From: Alteromonas gilva
Lineage (GTDB): Bacteria > Pseudomonadota > Gammaproteobacteria > Enterobacterales > Alteromonadaceae
Reading direction: 5' to 3'
DNA: 64,000 bases
Assembly: GCF_028595265.1 (NCBI RefSeq)
Contig: NZ_JAQQXP010000003.1
Span: 1-64,000 of the forward strand
Shown: one piece after another, positions 9,098-17,911 of the stretch
How positions within the stretch are numbered: the first letter of the stretch is position 1
Layout: each line of letters opens with the position of its first letter
Program-made: the position numbers and the translations under genes
Notes under the pieces: generated by a model
Databases searched by the model: none
Seen by the model: only the letters and a program-made list of their open reading frames with translations
What the model was told of the DNA's origin: nothing

Positions 9098-9633
9098 ACC
9101 GATAAGCACCTTTGCAGGCTCTGCAGGCCGCGTCTGATCCAGCTTTTAATGGTGCCCAAAGGAGACGCCAGGTGCGTAACCACTTCCTGATGGGAGAGGC
9201 CATTAAAGTAGGCAAGATGGATGGCCTGACGCTGATGGTTGTCGAGCTCCTCCATGCACTCACCAAGCTTTGGGTGATCAAGCTCTGCCCCTGGCGTGTT
9301 GTCGTAACCACCGAGGTGGTCAGGATTGTCTTCACTCAACGAAGACTCTTTCCGGACTTTGTTATGGCGCAGTAAATCCAGCGCCCGATAGCGGGCGATA
9401 CTAATAAGCCAGGTTAATACGGTGCCTTTACCAAGCTGGTAACTGCCCGCGTTGTGCCATACCCTGATATAGGCTTCCTGGGTTGCCTCCTCGGCCAGTG
9501 CCTGGTTTTGCAGCATTTTTAACACCACGGCGTAAACCTGCGAACTGGTTATCTTATACAGTTGCGCAAAGTCTTTTTTGCTGCCCTGGGCGGTAGCACA
9601 CAATAGCGGTAATAACGTTTCCTGTTCCATCAT
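9094..9633 (-). CDS. ECF-type RNA polymerase sigma factor
   Basis: A sigma-70 family ECF factor of about 179 residues. Region 2 is seen in EATQEAYIRVWHNA and TWLISIARYRALDLLRHNK, region 4 in HQRQAIHLAYFNGLSHQEV and GTIKSWIRRGLQSL. I place the start at ATG 9633, or ATG 9630, which is better spaced from the GAGG site; an upstream in-frame TTG at 9645 is unlikely. The predicted autoregulatory promoter ends about 28 bases upstream. It is coupled to the anti-sigma gene by ATGA. The expected regulon is itself plus the DUF4331 operon. Confidence 0.93.
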   Translation of the reverse strand: MMEQETLLPLLCATAQGSKKDFAQLYKITSSQVYAVVLKMLQNQALAEEATQEAYIRVWHNAGSYQLGKGTVLTWLISIARYRALDLLRHNKVRKESSLSEDNPDHLGGYDNTPGAELDHPKLGECMEELDNHQRQAIHLAYFNGLSHQEVVTHLASPLGTIKSWIRRGLQSLQRCLSV

Positions 9634-9660
9634 ATCCTCAGTCAATTAGTCATAACTGTC

Positions 9661-9692
9661 GTTATAACGATTCAGTTTGTGCATTGGATGCA
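9661..9692 (-). promoter_or_regulatory. Predicted autoregulatory ECF promoter of the sigma gene
   Basis: On the minus strand: TGCATCC (9692-9686), 16 bases, then CGTTATAAC (9669-9661). It matches the DUF4331 promoter in both blocks and in spacing. It overlaps the last codons of the upstream histidine kinase gene, so the sigma operon can be expressed separately from the kinase operon. Confidence 0.65.
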
Positions 9693-10981
9693 GTGCTGGT
9701 TGTTTTTTGTTGTGTATCGTTGTCTTGCAGTTGTGGAAGGTACACTTCCATGACGGTCCCCTTGCCCGGCCGGCTGTTAACCCGTAACTTCCCTTTGTGA
9801 CGTTCGATCACGCTGTACACCACCGACAGACCAAGTCCTTGCCCTTTACCCTCCGCACGCGTGGAGAAGAAAGGCTCAAAAATTCGTGGTAAGTCAGACT
9901 CGTTAATACCACAGCCCGTATCGACAATCTTGATCACGATAGCGCTGTCGGCGTGTTTAATGTCGATGAGCACCAGTCCTGTGTCCGTGATTGATTGCGC
10001 GGCGTTTATCACCAGGTTTGTCAGTGCTTGTTTGATACTGGCCGACTCACAATACCAGCGCAGGTTATCTGGCGTGCAGGTGGCTTTAAACCGGGCATGC
10101 TTAAACTGGGTGGAAACGAGTTTTATCAGCTGCTCTACGGTTTCATTTAAGTTCAGGTGGCCCCAGGCATGTTGTGGTTCCTGAGCAAAAGTGCGTAAGG
10201 TCGAGACGATGTCTTTGACCCGTTCAAGGCCGTCTTTTGACTCCTGAATGAGAGGCTCAATGTCTTCCTCAACTAACTCAAGATGACGGGCGGCAAAAAG
10301 TGCTGTGACATCGTCCAGGCAGTCCGGTGCCTTTGCGGCAATAAGCTGTTCACAATCATGGCAGGCCTCCAGCAGGTTGCGTCCGTACTGCTCCAGCGTA
10401 TTGAGGTTAGCCGTAATAAAACCCATCGGATTATTGATTTCGTGGGCAATACCGGCAGCGAGCTGGCCCGTCGAGGCGAGCTTTTCAGCCTGGATCAGTT
10501 GTGACTGCGCCCGGTCGAGCTTGCGAATAAGTTTGCGCTGCGCTTCGTGTTCAGCTTTGAGTTCGTCGGCCAGTGCTGCCTGCGCTTTAAAGTAGCTCGC
10601 CTGGGCAGTGACATCCTGAATTAAAATGCAGCCAAAAAGCTCCCCGGATGCCTGATCTTTGTGCGGCACAATCTCCATATTCTGCACCATTTGTGTTTCT
10701 TCATCGGTGATGGGGCGACTGCTCTTAAACGGGAATATATGCGGGCGTTGTTCCCAATAACTAAAGCTGGGGTGTTTTAGCACAAATACCGATTTTAAGC
10801 GTCGTTTTAAGAACCGGATCTGTTCAGGAAAAACCTCAGCCAGGGGTTTGCCGATGGCTGCATCAGCCGTGTCTGGCGGCATACGGTCAATAAAAAACGC
10901 GTTTAAGTAGGTGATTTCGTAGGCCTGGTTGACTAAACAAATACCCACCGGAAGCTTGTCTAACAATGGGTTGTTCATCAC
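9662..10981 (-). CDS. PAS-domain sensor histidine kinase (soluble)
   Basis: A 439-residue kinase without membrane segments. An N-terminal PAS-like domain (about 5-125: LDKLPVGICLVNQAYEITYLN) is followed by a coiled-coil linker (130-165), a HisKA domain with H180 in GQLAAGIAHEINNP, and an HATPase domain with DTGCGI, FEPFFSTR and GQGLGLSVVYSV. It lies 2 bases downstream of a CheC-type gene and a single-domain response regulator, so the three form an operon. The receiver protein is the natural phosphotransfer partner. The HisKA region is very similar to the membrane kinase at 50168-51817. Confidence 0.92.
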   Translation of the reverse strand: MMNNPLLDKLPVGICLVNQAYEITYLNAFFIDRMPPDTADAAIGKPLAEVFPEQIRFLKRRLKSVFVLKHPSFSYWEQRPHIFPFKSSRPITDEETQMVQNMEIVPHKDQASGELFGCILIQDVTAQASYFKAQAALADELKAEHEAQRKLIRKLDRAQSQLIQAEKLASTGQLAAGIAHEINNPMGFITANLNTLEQYGRNLLEACHDCEQLIAAKAPDCLDDVTALFAARHLELVEEDIEPLIQESKDGLERVKDIVSTLRTFAQEPQHAWGHLNLNETVEQLIKLVSTQFKHARFKATCTPDNLRWYCESASIKQALTNLVINAAQSITDTGLVLIDIKHADSAIVIKIVDTGCGINESDLPRIFEPFFSTRAEGKGQGLGLSVVYSVIERHKGKLRVNSRPGKGTVMEVYLPQLQDNDTQQKTTSTASNAQTESL

Positions 10982-10983
10982 TG

Positions 10984-11568
10984 TTAACCTAATAGTTTGT
11001 CGATGGTTGCTGTAAGCCGGGACAGCGAACTATCGTCAAGACAAAACACCACTCGCATGTTGAATGAGGTGTCGTGAATATCAAACTGCACCTCCATAAT
11101 CAGACTGTGCTGCCAGCTAAATTTCGAAAAATCATTTAATTGTGGTTCGAATAACGTTGGCATTTGTAGGTTGGTTGTTAGTGCAAGTTGCTCTGACAAA
11201 CCCGCTAAACACGCGCCGGCAAGAATATTTGAGAGCTCCAGAATCGTTTCTTTTACTTCGGCTTCTGACAGTGGTTGCTCATATTCGAGTAGTTCAGCGA
11301 CTTCGGCCAGTCCGTGTTCGGTAAGCACCGACATGACTTCGCCATGGATATCGCCAAGGAAAGACTGCCGGGTATAATGAGCTTGTTGGTTGTGCCTGAC
11401 CAAATCGTACAGTCCGGACGGCGTAACGGCGGTAATGTTAGGTATGGAAATGCCAATTTTTGTTTCGATCAAATGAGCGAGGCTGTTGGCGGCCTGGCCC
11501 ATCGAAATATTCATCAGTTCTTGTAATGCATCCTGTTGATCTTCTGACAGGGTCATTATTGAACTCAT
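10984..11568 (-). CDS. CheC-type aspartyl-phosphate phosphatase
   Basis: A 194-residue protein with two ExxN phosphatase motifs, E17-x-x-N20 (ELMNISMGQAANSL) and E113-x-x-N116 (ELSNILAGACLAGL). This is the layout of CheC-type phosphatases that remove phosphate from CheY-like proteins. It is sandwiched between a single-domain receiver gene, which it overlaps by 4 bases (ATGA), and a histidine kinase gene. The natural substrate is therefore the neighbouring receiver protein. No chemotaxis genes are close, so the pathway may not control flagella. Confidence 0.82.
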   Translation of the reverse strand: MSSIMTLSEDQQDALQELMNISMGQAANSLAHLIETKIGISIPNITAVTPSGLYDLVRHNQQAHYTRQSFLGDIHGEVMSVLTEHGLAEVAELLEYEQPLSEAEVKETILELSNILAGACLAGLSEQLALTTNLQMPTLFEPQLNDFSKFSWQHSLIMEVQFDIHDTSFNMRVVFCLDDSSLSRLTATIDKLLG

Positions 11569-11930
11569 AGGTAACCCAGTTCAAATAAAGTCATCGCTAA
11601 TTCTTCCTGATCAAGCGGTTTACGTAAAAACCGCTTTGCCCCTAAGGACATCACAATGCGTTGTTTTTCAGGCTGGAAGTCGGCGCTGATAACAATGACG
11701 TCCGGGGCCGTCGGTTGCTCTGATAAATACTCCAATACCCCAACACCGTCTATTTCGGGCATGGTTAAGTCCAACAGGAGCAACTGAATGCCAGCATCGC
11801 CGAGTAACGCGATGGCTTCTTTACCGTTGCTTGCTTCTAAGACTGTCACGTCGAGCTCTGGTGGGATTGCTCGCACCACACTGCGTCTGGAGAGCTTTGA
11901 ATCATCGGCTACCAGTACTGTTAAACTCAT
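11565..11930 (-). CDS. Single-domain response regulator (CheY-like receiver)
   Basis: A 121-residue receiver domain alone. The acidic pair is D9-D10 (VLVADDSKLSRR), the phospho-acceptor is D54 in LLLDLTMPE, the switch serine lies in VISAD and the conserved lysine in FLRKPLD, so phosphorylation is expected. No output domain is present, so it should act by protein contact. It is the first gene of a three-gene operon with the CheC-type phosphatase and the histidine kinase, giving a complete phosphorylate/dephosphorylate set. Confidence 0.92.
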   Translation of the reverse strand: MSLTVLVADDSKLSRRSVVRAIPPELDVTVLEASNGKEAIALLGDAGIQLLLLDLTMPEIDGVGVLEYLSEQPTAPDVIVISADFQPEKQRIVMSLGAKRFLRKPLDQEELAMTLFELGYL

Positions 11931-12236
11931 ATATAACTCCGACTTCCGTATTAGTTTAAGTATTTGCTATTTTTGCGATCCTGCAAGTTTGCGGGGGCAT
12001 TTCTTTAGTGCATAAAATGAATCTAAGCCGTTGTATGCATAGCAGAACATTTCGCATCAGCGACTATGTTATGGGTTAAGCGCAAGAAATTAACCAGAAA
12101 TGACCACGCGTGGCTTATGCCCGGCAATACATAGGTATAGTTTTGAAGTGAAAAATAATAAAACAAAGGCTGATGAACATGACGATGCCGCAGACACTGT
12201 TACCTTGCCTGCGGCAGCGGATACCGCGCGGTGGCT
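11931..12236. other. Intergenic region between the receiver operon and the phytase gene
   Basis: It must hold the promoter of the receiver/CheC/kinase operon (right-to-left from about 11990) and the end of the phytase transcript. A stem TGCCGCAG / CTGCGGCA (12186-12193 with 12209-12216) has a long loop and only a distant T-rich tract on the minus strand, so it is a weak terminator candidate. I see no gene. Confidence 0.5.
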
Positions 12237-14153
12237 TTAGCGATAGGCCCGAATAAACGCGGCCAGCTTATTGCCATTGATGAGTTTAAAGTTTTGTGGC
12301 GCTGAGGGCAGCACGTTGCGACCATCCTGAACCACCATCAAGCCGGCCGGATAGGTATCGCCCATTGGCATTGAGGTGACCTCCAGCCCATCGGTTTCTG
12401 ATACACCATCAATAGCCGCTTGCCGGTTCAGGCCAATCTTAAACGTACCCAGCAGACGATTGTGGTTATCCAGTGCGTACACCGCGAAACGATTATTGCC
12501 CTGACTGGAAGCTACCAGATAACGCTGATTGTCGAGTTCATAAATACCCATTCCTTCAATGTCGGGCGCAACGTCACCGCCAACTTGCGCAATTAACTGC
12601 GGTGCCACACCTGGCGCGGTTAAGTCTTTGCGCCAGATACCACGGGCCTCTTCGCCCATATAAATCTCGTTTTTATTGTCATCAACAACGCAGCCCTCGG
12701 GCTGACTGGGCAAACTAAATTCATCCACCAGTTCAGCGCTTGGTGTGTTGCGATCAAAGCTCAGAACATAACGCTGGTAGCGCCCGTCCGTGTCATTAAT
12801 GAACACATTGAGCTGCTTATCGATGATGCCGGTGCATAACCCATAGACATCGTTCAGTGTCGTAGGTAACTCTGCGATATGGCTGAGTTTGCCCGAATTC
12901 GCAATACTAAATACCGACAGCGTTTGTGATGAACGGTTACTCGCCACGGCAATATCCTGTTTGCCCTGCGCAGTACTAAGTTGATAGCGCACATCTACAT
13001 TGTTGACCCGCCCCACGGGCAGTGACTGCTGCAGCTGACCATCCAGAGAATACACATTCAGGCCGAACTTTTTATCGGTGCCTAAAACTAAACTGGCTTC
13101 AGGTGCATCATGGTTTACCCAAATTGCCGGGTCGTCGGCGGCATCGCCGTAGCGGTTGACCGGCGTGGTTTGCACATCGGCGGTGATGGTGTCAATGCGG
13201 GGCAATGCTGCCGTGGGCTGCGGCGACGGTGTGTTCTCTGAACCAGATGCCAGCCGGGCAGTTAAAAGTTGTCCTGCGGCCTCGTCAAATACACCCAGGT
13301 AAATATAAGCGTTATTCGCTGCAACTCTGACTGATTTGAGTTCGGCTTGCTTTGCCATCGGCCAGTCTGTGTGAGCATACTGATTCAGGTCAGTGGTTCG
13401 TTGGCGGATTACCGGCTCATCGGTGGCAACGGTAAAGTAATGGCCAGCACTGAGTGCCGCGACAGACTCAATTTCTGGCGCGCTGGCATAGTAATCCAGT
13501 GTGCGGGTATTTTCGCCTTCGGGATCTGCGCTGTAGTGCCATATTCCCACTTCTTCCTCAGCGATCAATAAGGTTTGATTAGCGTCGATAACAGCACACG
13601 ACGAGATGTTCGGGCCCACCATAAACTGGCGTACGGGTAACAATTGCCAGCGATTTTCTGTGTCGCTGACAAGATATTGTGACATCAACCCTCTGGCGTC
13701 AGAACTAAACACATACAGCGCGTCCTGTTGTTGGCTCAGACATACCGATTCACGATCAGCAATGTCGGAGGGCACACTCAATACCGTGTTGAACTCGCCA
13801 GTGTGGGGGGTGAGTGTCACCACATGAAGCGCCGAGGTATTGTTATCGATAGCGGCAATCATACTAAGCCCGCTGGCATGGCTAAGTACCCGCATGTCGG
13901 CCTGAGCAATATGACCTGGCAGCTGGCTTATCGCATTTCCCCCGGCATTCAGCCAATGCAGGCCGGTGCTTTCACTGGTGATAAGCCAACCCTGTAGTGC
14001 ATTGTTAACTACCAGCGGCTGAATGCTCTCACCTGCTGTGCTAATCGGAGTTAACTGCGTAGTGTCTGCAGGCGCGGAGACGGGCGCACTCGCGGAGCAG
14101 GCCAGCATATTCAGACCGGCGATCAGTATTAGCGTGACTTTCATTGGATTCAT
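12237..14153 (-). CDS. Beta-propeller phytase lipoprotein (3-phytase family)
   Basis: A 638-residue exported lipoprotein (signal peptide then lipobox LNMLAC). The C-terminal ~350 residues are a beta-propeller phytase domain: GDAADDPAIWVNH, LVLGTDKKFGLNVYSLDG, RVNNVDVRY, YGLCTG, EGCVVDD, MGEEARGIWR and DIEGMGIYELDN carry the acidic calcium-site loops of the family. The N-terminal ~300 residues look like a second, degenerate propeller, as in known dual-domain phytases. It hydrolyses phytate (inositol hexakisphosphate) to release phosphate. The ATG at 14153 has AGGAG 8 bases upstream. It starts 2 bases from the acid-phosphatase stop in the same operon. Confidence 0.9.
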   Translation of the reverse strand: MNPMKVTLILIAGLNMLACSASAPVSAPADTTQLTPISTAGESIQPLVVNNALQGWLITSESTGLHWLNAGGNAISQLPGHIAQADMRVLSHASGLSMIAAIDNNTSALHVVTLTPHTGEFNTVLSVPSDIADRESVCLSQQQDALYVFSSDARGLMSQYLVSDTENRWQLLPVRQFMVGPNISSCAVIDANQTLLIAEEEVGIWHYSADPEGENTRTLDYYASAPEIESVAALSAGHYFTVATDEPVIRQRTTDLNQYAHTDWPMAKQAELKSVRVAANNAYIYLGVFDEAAGQLLTARLASGSENTPSPQPTAALPRIDTITADVQTTPVNRYGDAADDPAIWVNHDAPEASLVLGTDKKFGLNVYSLDGQLQQSLPVGRVNNVDVRYQLSTAQGKQDIAVASNRSSQTLSVFSIANSGKLSHIAELPTTLNDVYGLCTGIIDKQLNVFINDTDGRYQRYVLSFDRNTPSAELVDEFSLPSQPEGCVVDDNKNEIYMGEEARGIWRKDLTAPGVAPQLIAQVGGDVAPDIEGMGIYELDNQRYLVASSQGNNRFAVYALDNHNRLLGTFKIGLNRQAAIDGVSETDGLEVTSMPMGDTYPAGLMVVQDGRNVLPSAPQNFKLINGNKLAAFIRAYR

Positions 14154-14155
14154 GC

Positions 14156-15139
14156 TCACGGCTCCTGTGTTGTGGCGATGATGTACTGATATAACACCTC
14201 GCCTTGTTCATTAATAAACTCAAGGGCTATCTGCCGGGTATTGACCCGCACCAGTGCAAAGCCTGCTGAAGACTGAGCAAAGCGGGTAAACTCCCTTATT
14301 GCAGTAGCACGAACTTCGGAACCACCGCCTGATACAAAGTGCTCTACAGTGCGCGCTGCGGGCTGGTTGTGTTGTAAGTCATGTTCGTGGCCGGCAATGT
14401 ATGCGTCAACATGATATTGCTCCAGGATGGGTTCGATCACACTGCGCACCGCGGCGTTTTTGCCAAAGCGTTTTCCGCTCGAGTAAAGAGGATGGTGACC
14501 AATGACAATGGTCCAGTCGGCGTCCTGATTGGTCTCAAGCGTACGTTTAAACCAGGTTAATTGCGCGTTTGCATCCTGCGCCTGGGTTTCACGGTACTTT
14601 TCTTCGTGCTGGTAGTCAGGGTTTAGCGGGCTGGTGTCGATAAACACCAGGTGCAAACTGGCACCGTCCGGGATGGTAATTCGCTTATCAAAATACTGCG
14701 CCGGCATATTCCAGCGCCGGCTGATGTTGCTGTAGTCAATTTGTGCCTGCCAGTTACCGCGGTAGTCATGGTTGCCCAGTACCACATACCAATCCAAAAA
14801 CAGATGGGGGCCGTGGTATACCGACTCGAAGGAACTCTGCCAGTAAGGATCGTTTACCGAGGCAACGCCATTATCGTAAAAATTATCACCGGTTGAGATG
14901 ATGGCTTCAGCGTCGAACTGATAAGCCGCAATGTCCATCCATTTGGCCACGTCACGCTGGGCGAAGTGGCCGTTCCGGCCCCAGTCACCGACGACCAGAA
15001 ACGTCCAGTCATTATCATTGGTGGGGAGTTCAGACGCTATGCTGTGTTTAGCATAATATGCATCGTCGTAAGTTTCTGTATTGGCGTTTACGGTACTGGA
15101 AATAAGTAGCGCTAACGCCAGAATAAATTTCATGTTCAT
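14156..15139 (-). CDS. Secreted purple-acid-phosphatase-like metallophosphoesterase
   Basis: A 327-residue protein with a signal peptide (MNMKFILALALLISSTVNA). It carries all the metallophosphoesterase blocks: VVGDWGRNG, STGDNFYDNGV, VLGNHDYRGN, VIGHHPLYSSG and AGHEHDLQ, as in tartrate-resistant type 5 acid phosphatases. It should release phosphate from monoesters in the periplasm or outside. It sits between a TonB-dependent receptor and the phytase. The likely role is to finish dephosphorylating the lower inositol phosphates that beta-propeller phytases leave behind; that division of labour is inference. Confidence 0.87.
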   Translation of the reverse strand: MNMKFILALALLISSTVNANTETYDDAYYAKHSIASELPTNDNDWTFLVVGDWGRNGHFAQRDVAKWMDIAAYQFDAEAIISTGDNFYDNGVASVNDPYWQSSFESVYHGPHLFLDWYVVLGNHDYRGNWQAQIDYSNISRRWNMPAQYFDKRITIPDGASLHLVFIDTSPLNPDYQHEEKYRETQAQDANAQLTWFKRTLETNQDADWTIVIGHHPLYSSGKRFGKNAAVRSVIEPILEQYHVDAYIAGHEHDLQHNQPAARTVEHFVSGGGSEVRATAIREFTRFAQSSAGFALVRVNTRQIALEFINEQGEVLYQYIIATTQEP

Positions 15140-15208
15140 TATAAGCCTTAAATTGGCGGGCAGTTTTGCCGCCCGCCGGATAGTGCGTCTTGGTCTGATT
15201 GCCTGGCG

Positions 15209-17911
15209 TTACAGCTGCCAGTTAAAGCCGATCTCAAAGGTGCGTCCGTACTCTTCGTACTGGGCATTTTGATTGCGCCGGTCAAAGTAGTGGTAGTAGG
15301 GCTCATCGTTAATATTGATGGCGTTGAAGTACACGGTGAAATCATTGCTGATGTAGTATTTGCCCATAAAGTCGAACTGCTGGTGGGCGTCTTCCATACG
15401 CAGCATGTCACCGTCGATCTCCTCCAGGTTCTTGCTCTTGTAGGTCATAGCCAGGCGCAGACTCCAGGCGTTATCTTCGTAACCTACTGCAAGATTACCC
15501 ACCGTATCGGATTGATTGGGTAAGCTGGTTTGGTATTCCTCACCGTCTAGCAGGGTGGTGGCTTCTGAGTCGGAGAAAGTACCATTGGCTGACAATAACA
15601 GGCCGTTTTCGAAGGTTTTAACCCACGACAGCTCAAGCCCTGTGAGGTCGGCAGTTTCGCCGTTTAAAGGTTGAATAACTTCATCAAAACCTTCCCAGCC
15701 TGCGGTGCCGGCTACATCAGCGTAAATCACAAAATTATCGATTTGCTTATAAAATAAGCCCGCGGAAATGACCCCAACCTGGCCCGGGTAATACTCTACG
15801 GATAAGTCGAAGTTATCCGACTCGTAAGAGAGTAACTCAGGATTACCCACCTCGGCTTCACGCTCGGTGACAAATTGACCGTCGTCTTCTTCGGTTTTAC
15901 TTTCAATAATCTGAAATGCAGCCGATTGCTCAAAGCCGGGGCGTGAAAGGGTTTGTGTATAGGCAGCGCGCACAATGAGCTTATCGGAGACATTGTATTT
16001 CACGTTCACACTGGGCAACAGGTAGTCATAACTGCGTTGTGACGACCAGGCGGTATTGACCACCTCTTCGATGTCGTTTTGTTCATCTTCGACTAGTTCC
16101 ACACGCATGCCGCTGGTATCAAAATCGGTTTTTTCATAGCGGACACCCGCCACAATGTGCAGTTTGTCGATGTCGAAGGTGCCCATTAAGTAGGCAGCAA
16201 AGATATCTTCATTGGTTTGGTAAGATGCTCCATTTGACTCTAACTCAGAATCGAGTTCAGCCAGTTCCAGTGCTGCAGCGTTTTGGTTGTAATAGTCACG
16301 CATGCCCGCACGGTGTAACCCCGGCCCAAAATTACCAATGCCGTAATCGACCTCATTGGTTGCAAACTGGCTCGGGTCGAGATCATCAAAGTCGCCGTCA
16401 TAGATAAAAATATTGCTGTCGACTGATTTAGTACGACTCCGATACTTAACCCCGGTTTTCAGCTCGCTCAAATAGGGCGACTCAGCAAAAGACTTACTGA
16501 GGTTGGCCTTAATGCTATTTTCCGTATCTTCAGCGTAGTTGTCTTCAAAGCTGATTTCGTCAACTTCGTAATTGCTAAAATCATTAACTGAGTCAGCGTA
16601 AGTAACGGTAGGAATACGGCGCTGCATATCACCTACTATGCTGCTATCTTCGGCAACGAAGGTGTAATACAGGGCGTCGGGCTCGCTTTCGTCGGATTTC
16701 GCATAGCCGACCTGATAATCGAGCAGCCACTCGCCGCGCATGTGTTCAGCGCCGGCCGCCAAGGTGAGAATAGACTGTTCCTCAAAGCGATCCTTGGACT
16801 CGCGTTCAACTTCTGAGTCTTCACCATCGAGCACAAAAATATTGGCCTGACGGTACTCGTCGTCAGAAAACGCGCTGTAAAGGGTGCGTAAATAATACTG
16901 GTTATTAAAATCCGGGCGGTAATCAAGGTTAACGGCGGCACCAAGGCGTTCCCGGGTGATAGTGTATTGCCGTTGCTCAATTTCATCATCCGCGTTTGAC
17001 TCAATATTATCAGAGCCAAAACTGCGCTCAAAGTACGACAATGCCGCGGCAATACCAAAGCTGTCATTCCAGGTGTTGGTGTAGGTACCCGAAAGCTTGG
17101 GGCTTAGCTCATCGCGCAGTTGGTTGTGACTTAACTGACCGCTCAGAGTGGCCGTTTGGCCCTTGCGGTCGAAGGCGCTGACACTTTTTACTTCTATTGA
17201 GCCGCCGATGGCATCGGCGTCCATGTCAGAGGTAACCGACTTAGATACTTCGAGCGTCTGAATCAGCTCTGAGGGAATAACATCCAGCGCTACGGAGCGC
17301 ACACCGCCCTCGGGAGACGGCACATTTAAGCCGTTAATGGTAACGTTGTTGAGGTTCGGATCGATGCCGCGAATACCCACAAAGCGGCCTTCACCCTGGT
17401 CGCGCTCAATAGATAAACCAGGCAGGCGCTGCAAAGACTCGGCGGCGTTTTGATCGGGAAACTGACCAATTGCGTCGGCCGATACAATCGACTTGATATT
17501 GTCCGCCATTCGCTGCTGGTTGATGGCACTGGCCTGACCGCTTCGCTGCCCGCGCACCATGACCTCTTCAAGGGATTCGCTGGCGGCTTCGATAGTGATC
17601 ACCGGTGTCAGGTTTTCGCCTGCCGACAAGCTGACCTGACGGGTAACCGGCGCAGCGCCAATATAGGTGACGACCAGCGTAAATTCACCCTCTGGAAGGT
17701 TAACAAAGCGGAACGTTCCGTCACGGCGGGAAAAGGTAACTTTATCCAGTTCAGTAATTTCGATTTTTGCGCCGGCAAAAACACGATTCCCGGCATCGTT
17801 GGTGAGCTGGCCTATTAACCCGGCGGAGTTTTCTGCGGCCGCCGCAACAGCAGTTACTGAGCAGCAGGCGGTACCGACAGCAAGTGCGAGACTGGTAAGG
17901 TGGTTTTTCAT
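15209..17911 (-). CDS. TonB-dependent receptor of the phytate/organophosphate operon
   Basis: A 900-residue outer-membrane receptor: signal peptide (1-24), a carboxypeptidase-regulatory-like beta-sandwich (about 30-105: GLIGQLTNDAGNRVFAGA), a TonB-box-like EEVMVRG, a plug domain (QFPDQNAAESLQRLPG, GEGRFVGIRGIDPNLN) and a ~700-residue beta-barrel ending FEIGFNWQL. It is first in the operon with acid phosphatase and phytase, and a Pho box lies 57 bases upstream. TonB receptors beside beta-propeller phytases are known in other proteobacteria. The ligand is probably an inositol phosphate or its metal complex; that is inferred from context. Confidence 0.92.
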   Translation of the reverse strand: MKNHLTSLALAVGTACCSVTAVAAAAENSAGLIGQLTNDAGNRVFAGAKIEITELDKVTFSRRDGTFRFVNLPEGEFTLVVTYIGAAPVTRQVSLSAGENLTPVITIEAASESLEEVMVRGQRSGQASAINQQRMADNIKSIVSADAIGQFPDQNAAESLQRLPGLSIERDQGEGRFVGIRGIDPNLNNVTINGLNVPSPEGGVRSVALDVIPSELIQTLEVSKSVTSDMDADAIGGSIEVKSVSAFDRKGQTATLSGQLSHNQLRDELSPKLSGTYTNTWNDSFGIAAALSYFERSFGSDNIESNADDEIEQRQYTITRERLGAAVNLDYRPDFNNQYYLRTLYSAFSDDEYRQANIFVLDGEDSEVERESKDRFEEQSILTLAAGAEHMRGEWLLDYQVGYAKSDESEPDALYYTFVAEDSSIVGDMQRRIPTVTYADSVNDFSNYEVDEISFEDNYAEDTENSIKANLSKSFAESPYLSELKTGVKYRSRTKSVDSNIFIYDGDFDDLDPSQFATNEVDYGIGNFGPGLHRAGMRDYYNQNAAALELAELDSELESNGASYQTNEDIFAAYLMGTFDIDKLHIVAGVRYEKTDFDTSGMRVELVEDEQNDIEEVVNTAWSSQRSYDYLLPSVNVKYNVSDKLIVRAAYTQTLSRPGFEQSAAFQIIESKTEEDDGQFVTEREAEVGNPELLSYESDNFDLSVEYYPGQVGVISAGLFYKQIDNFVIYADVAGTAGWEGFDEVIQPLNGETADLTGLELSWVKTFENGLLLSANGTFSDSEATTLLDGEEYQTSLPNQSDTVGNLAVGYEDNAWSLRLAMTYKSKNLEEIDGDMLRMEDAHQQFDFMGKYYISNDFTVYFNAININDEPYYHYFDRRNQNAQYEEYGRTFEIGFNWQL

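Noticed and set aside
12186..12216. Stem TGCCGCAG / CTGCGGCA after the phytase gene as a terminator
   Set aside because: The loop is 15 bases and the T-rich tract begins about 20 bases later, so it is too weak to call.
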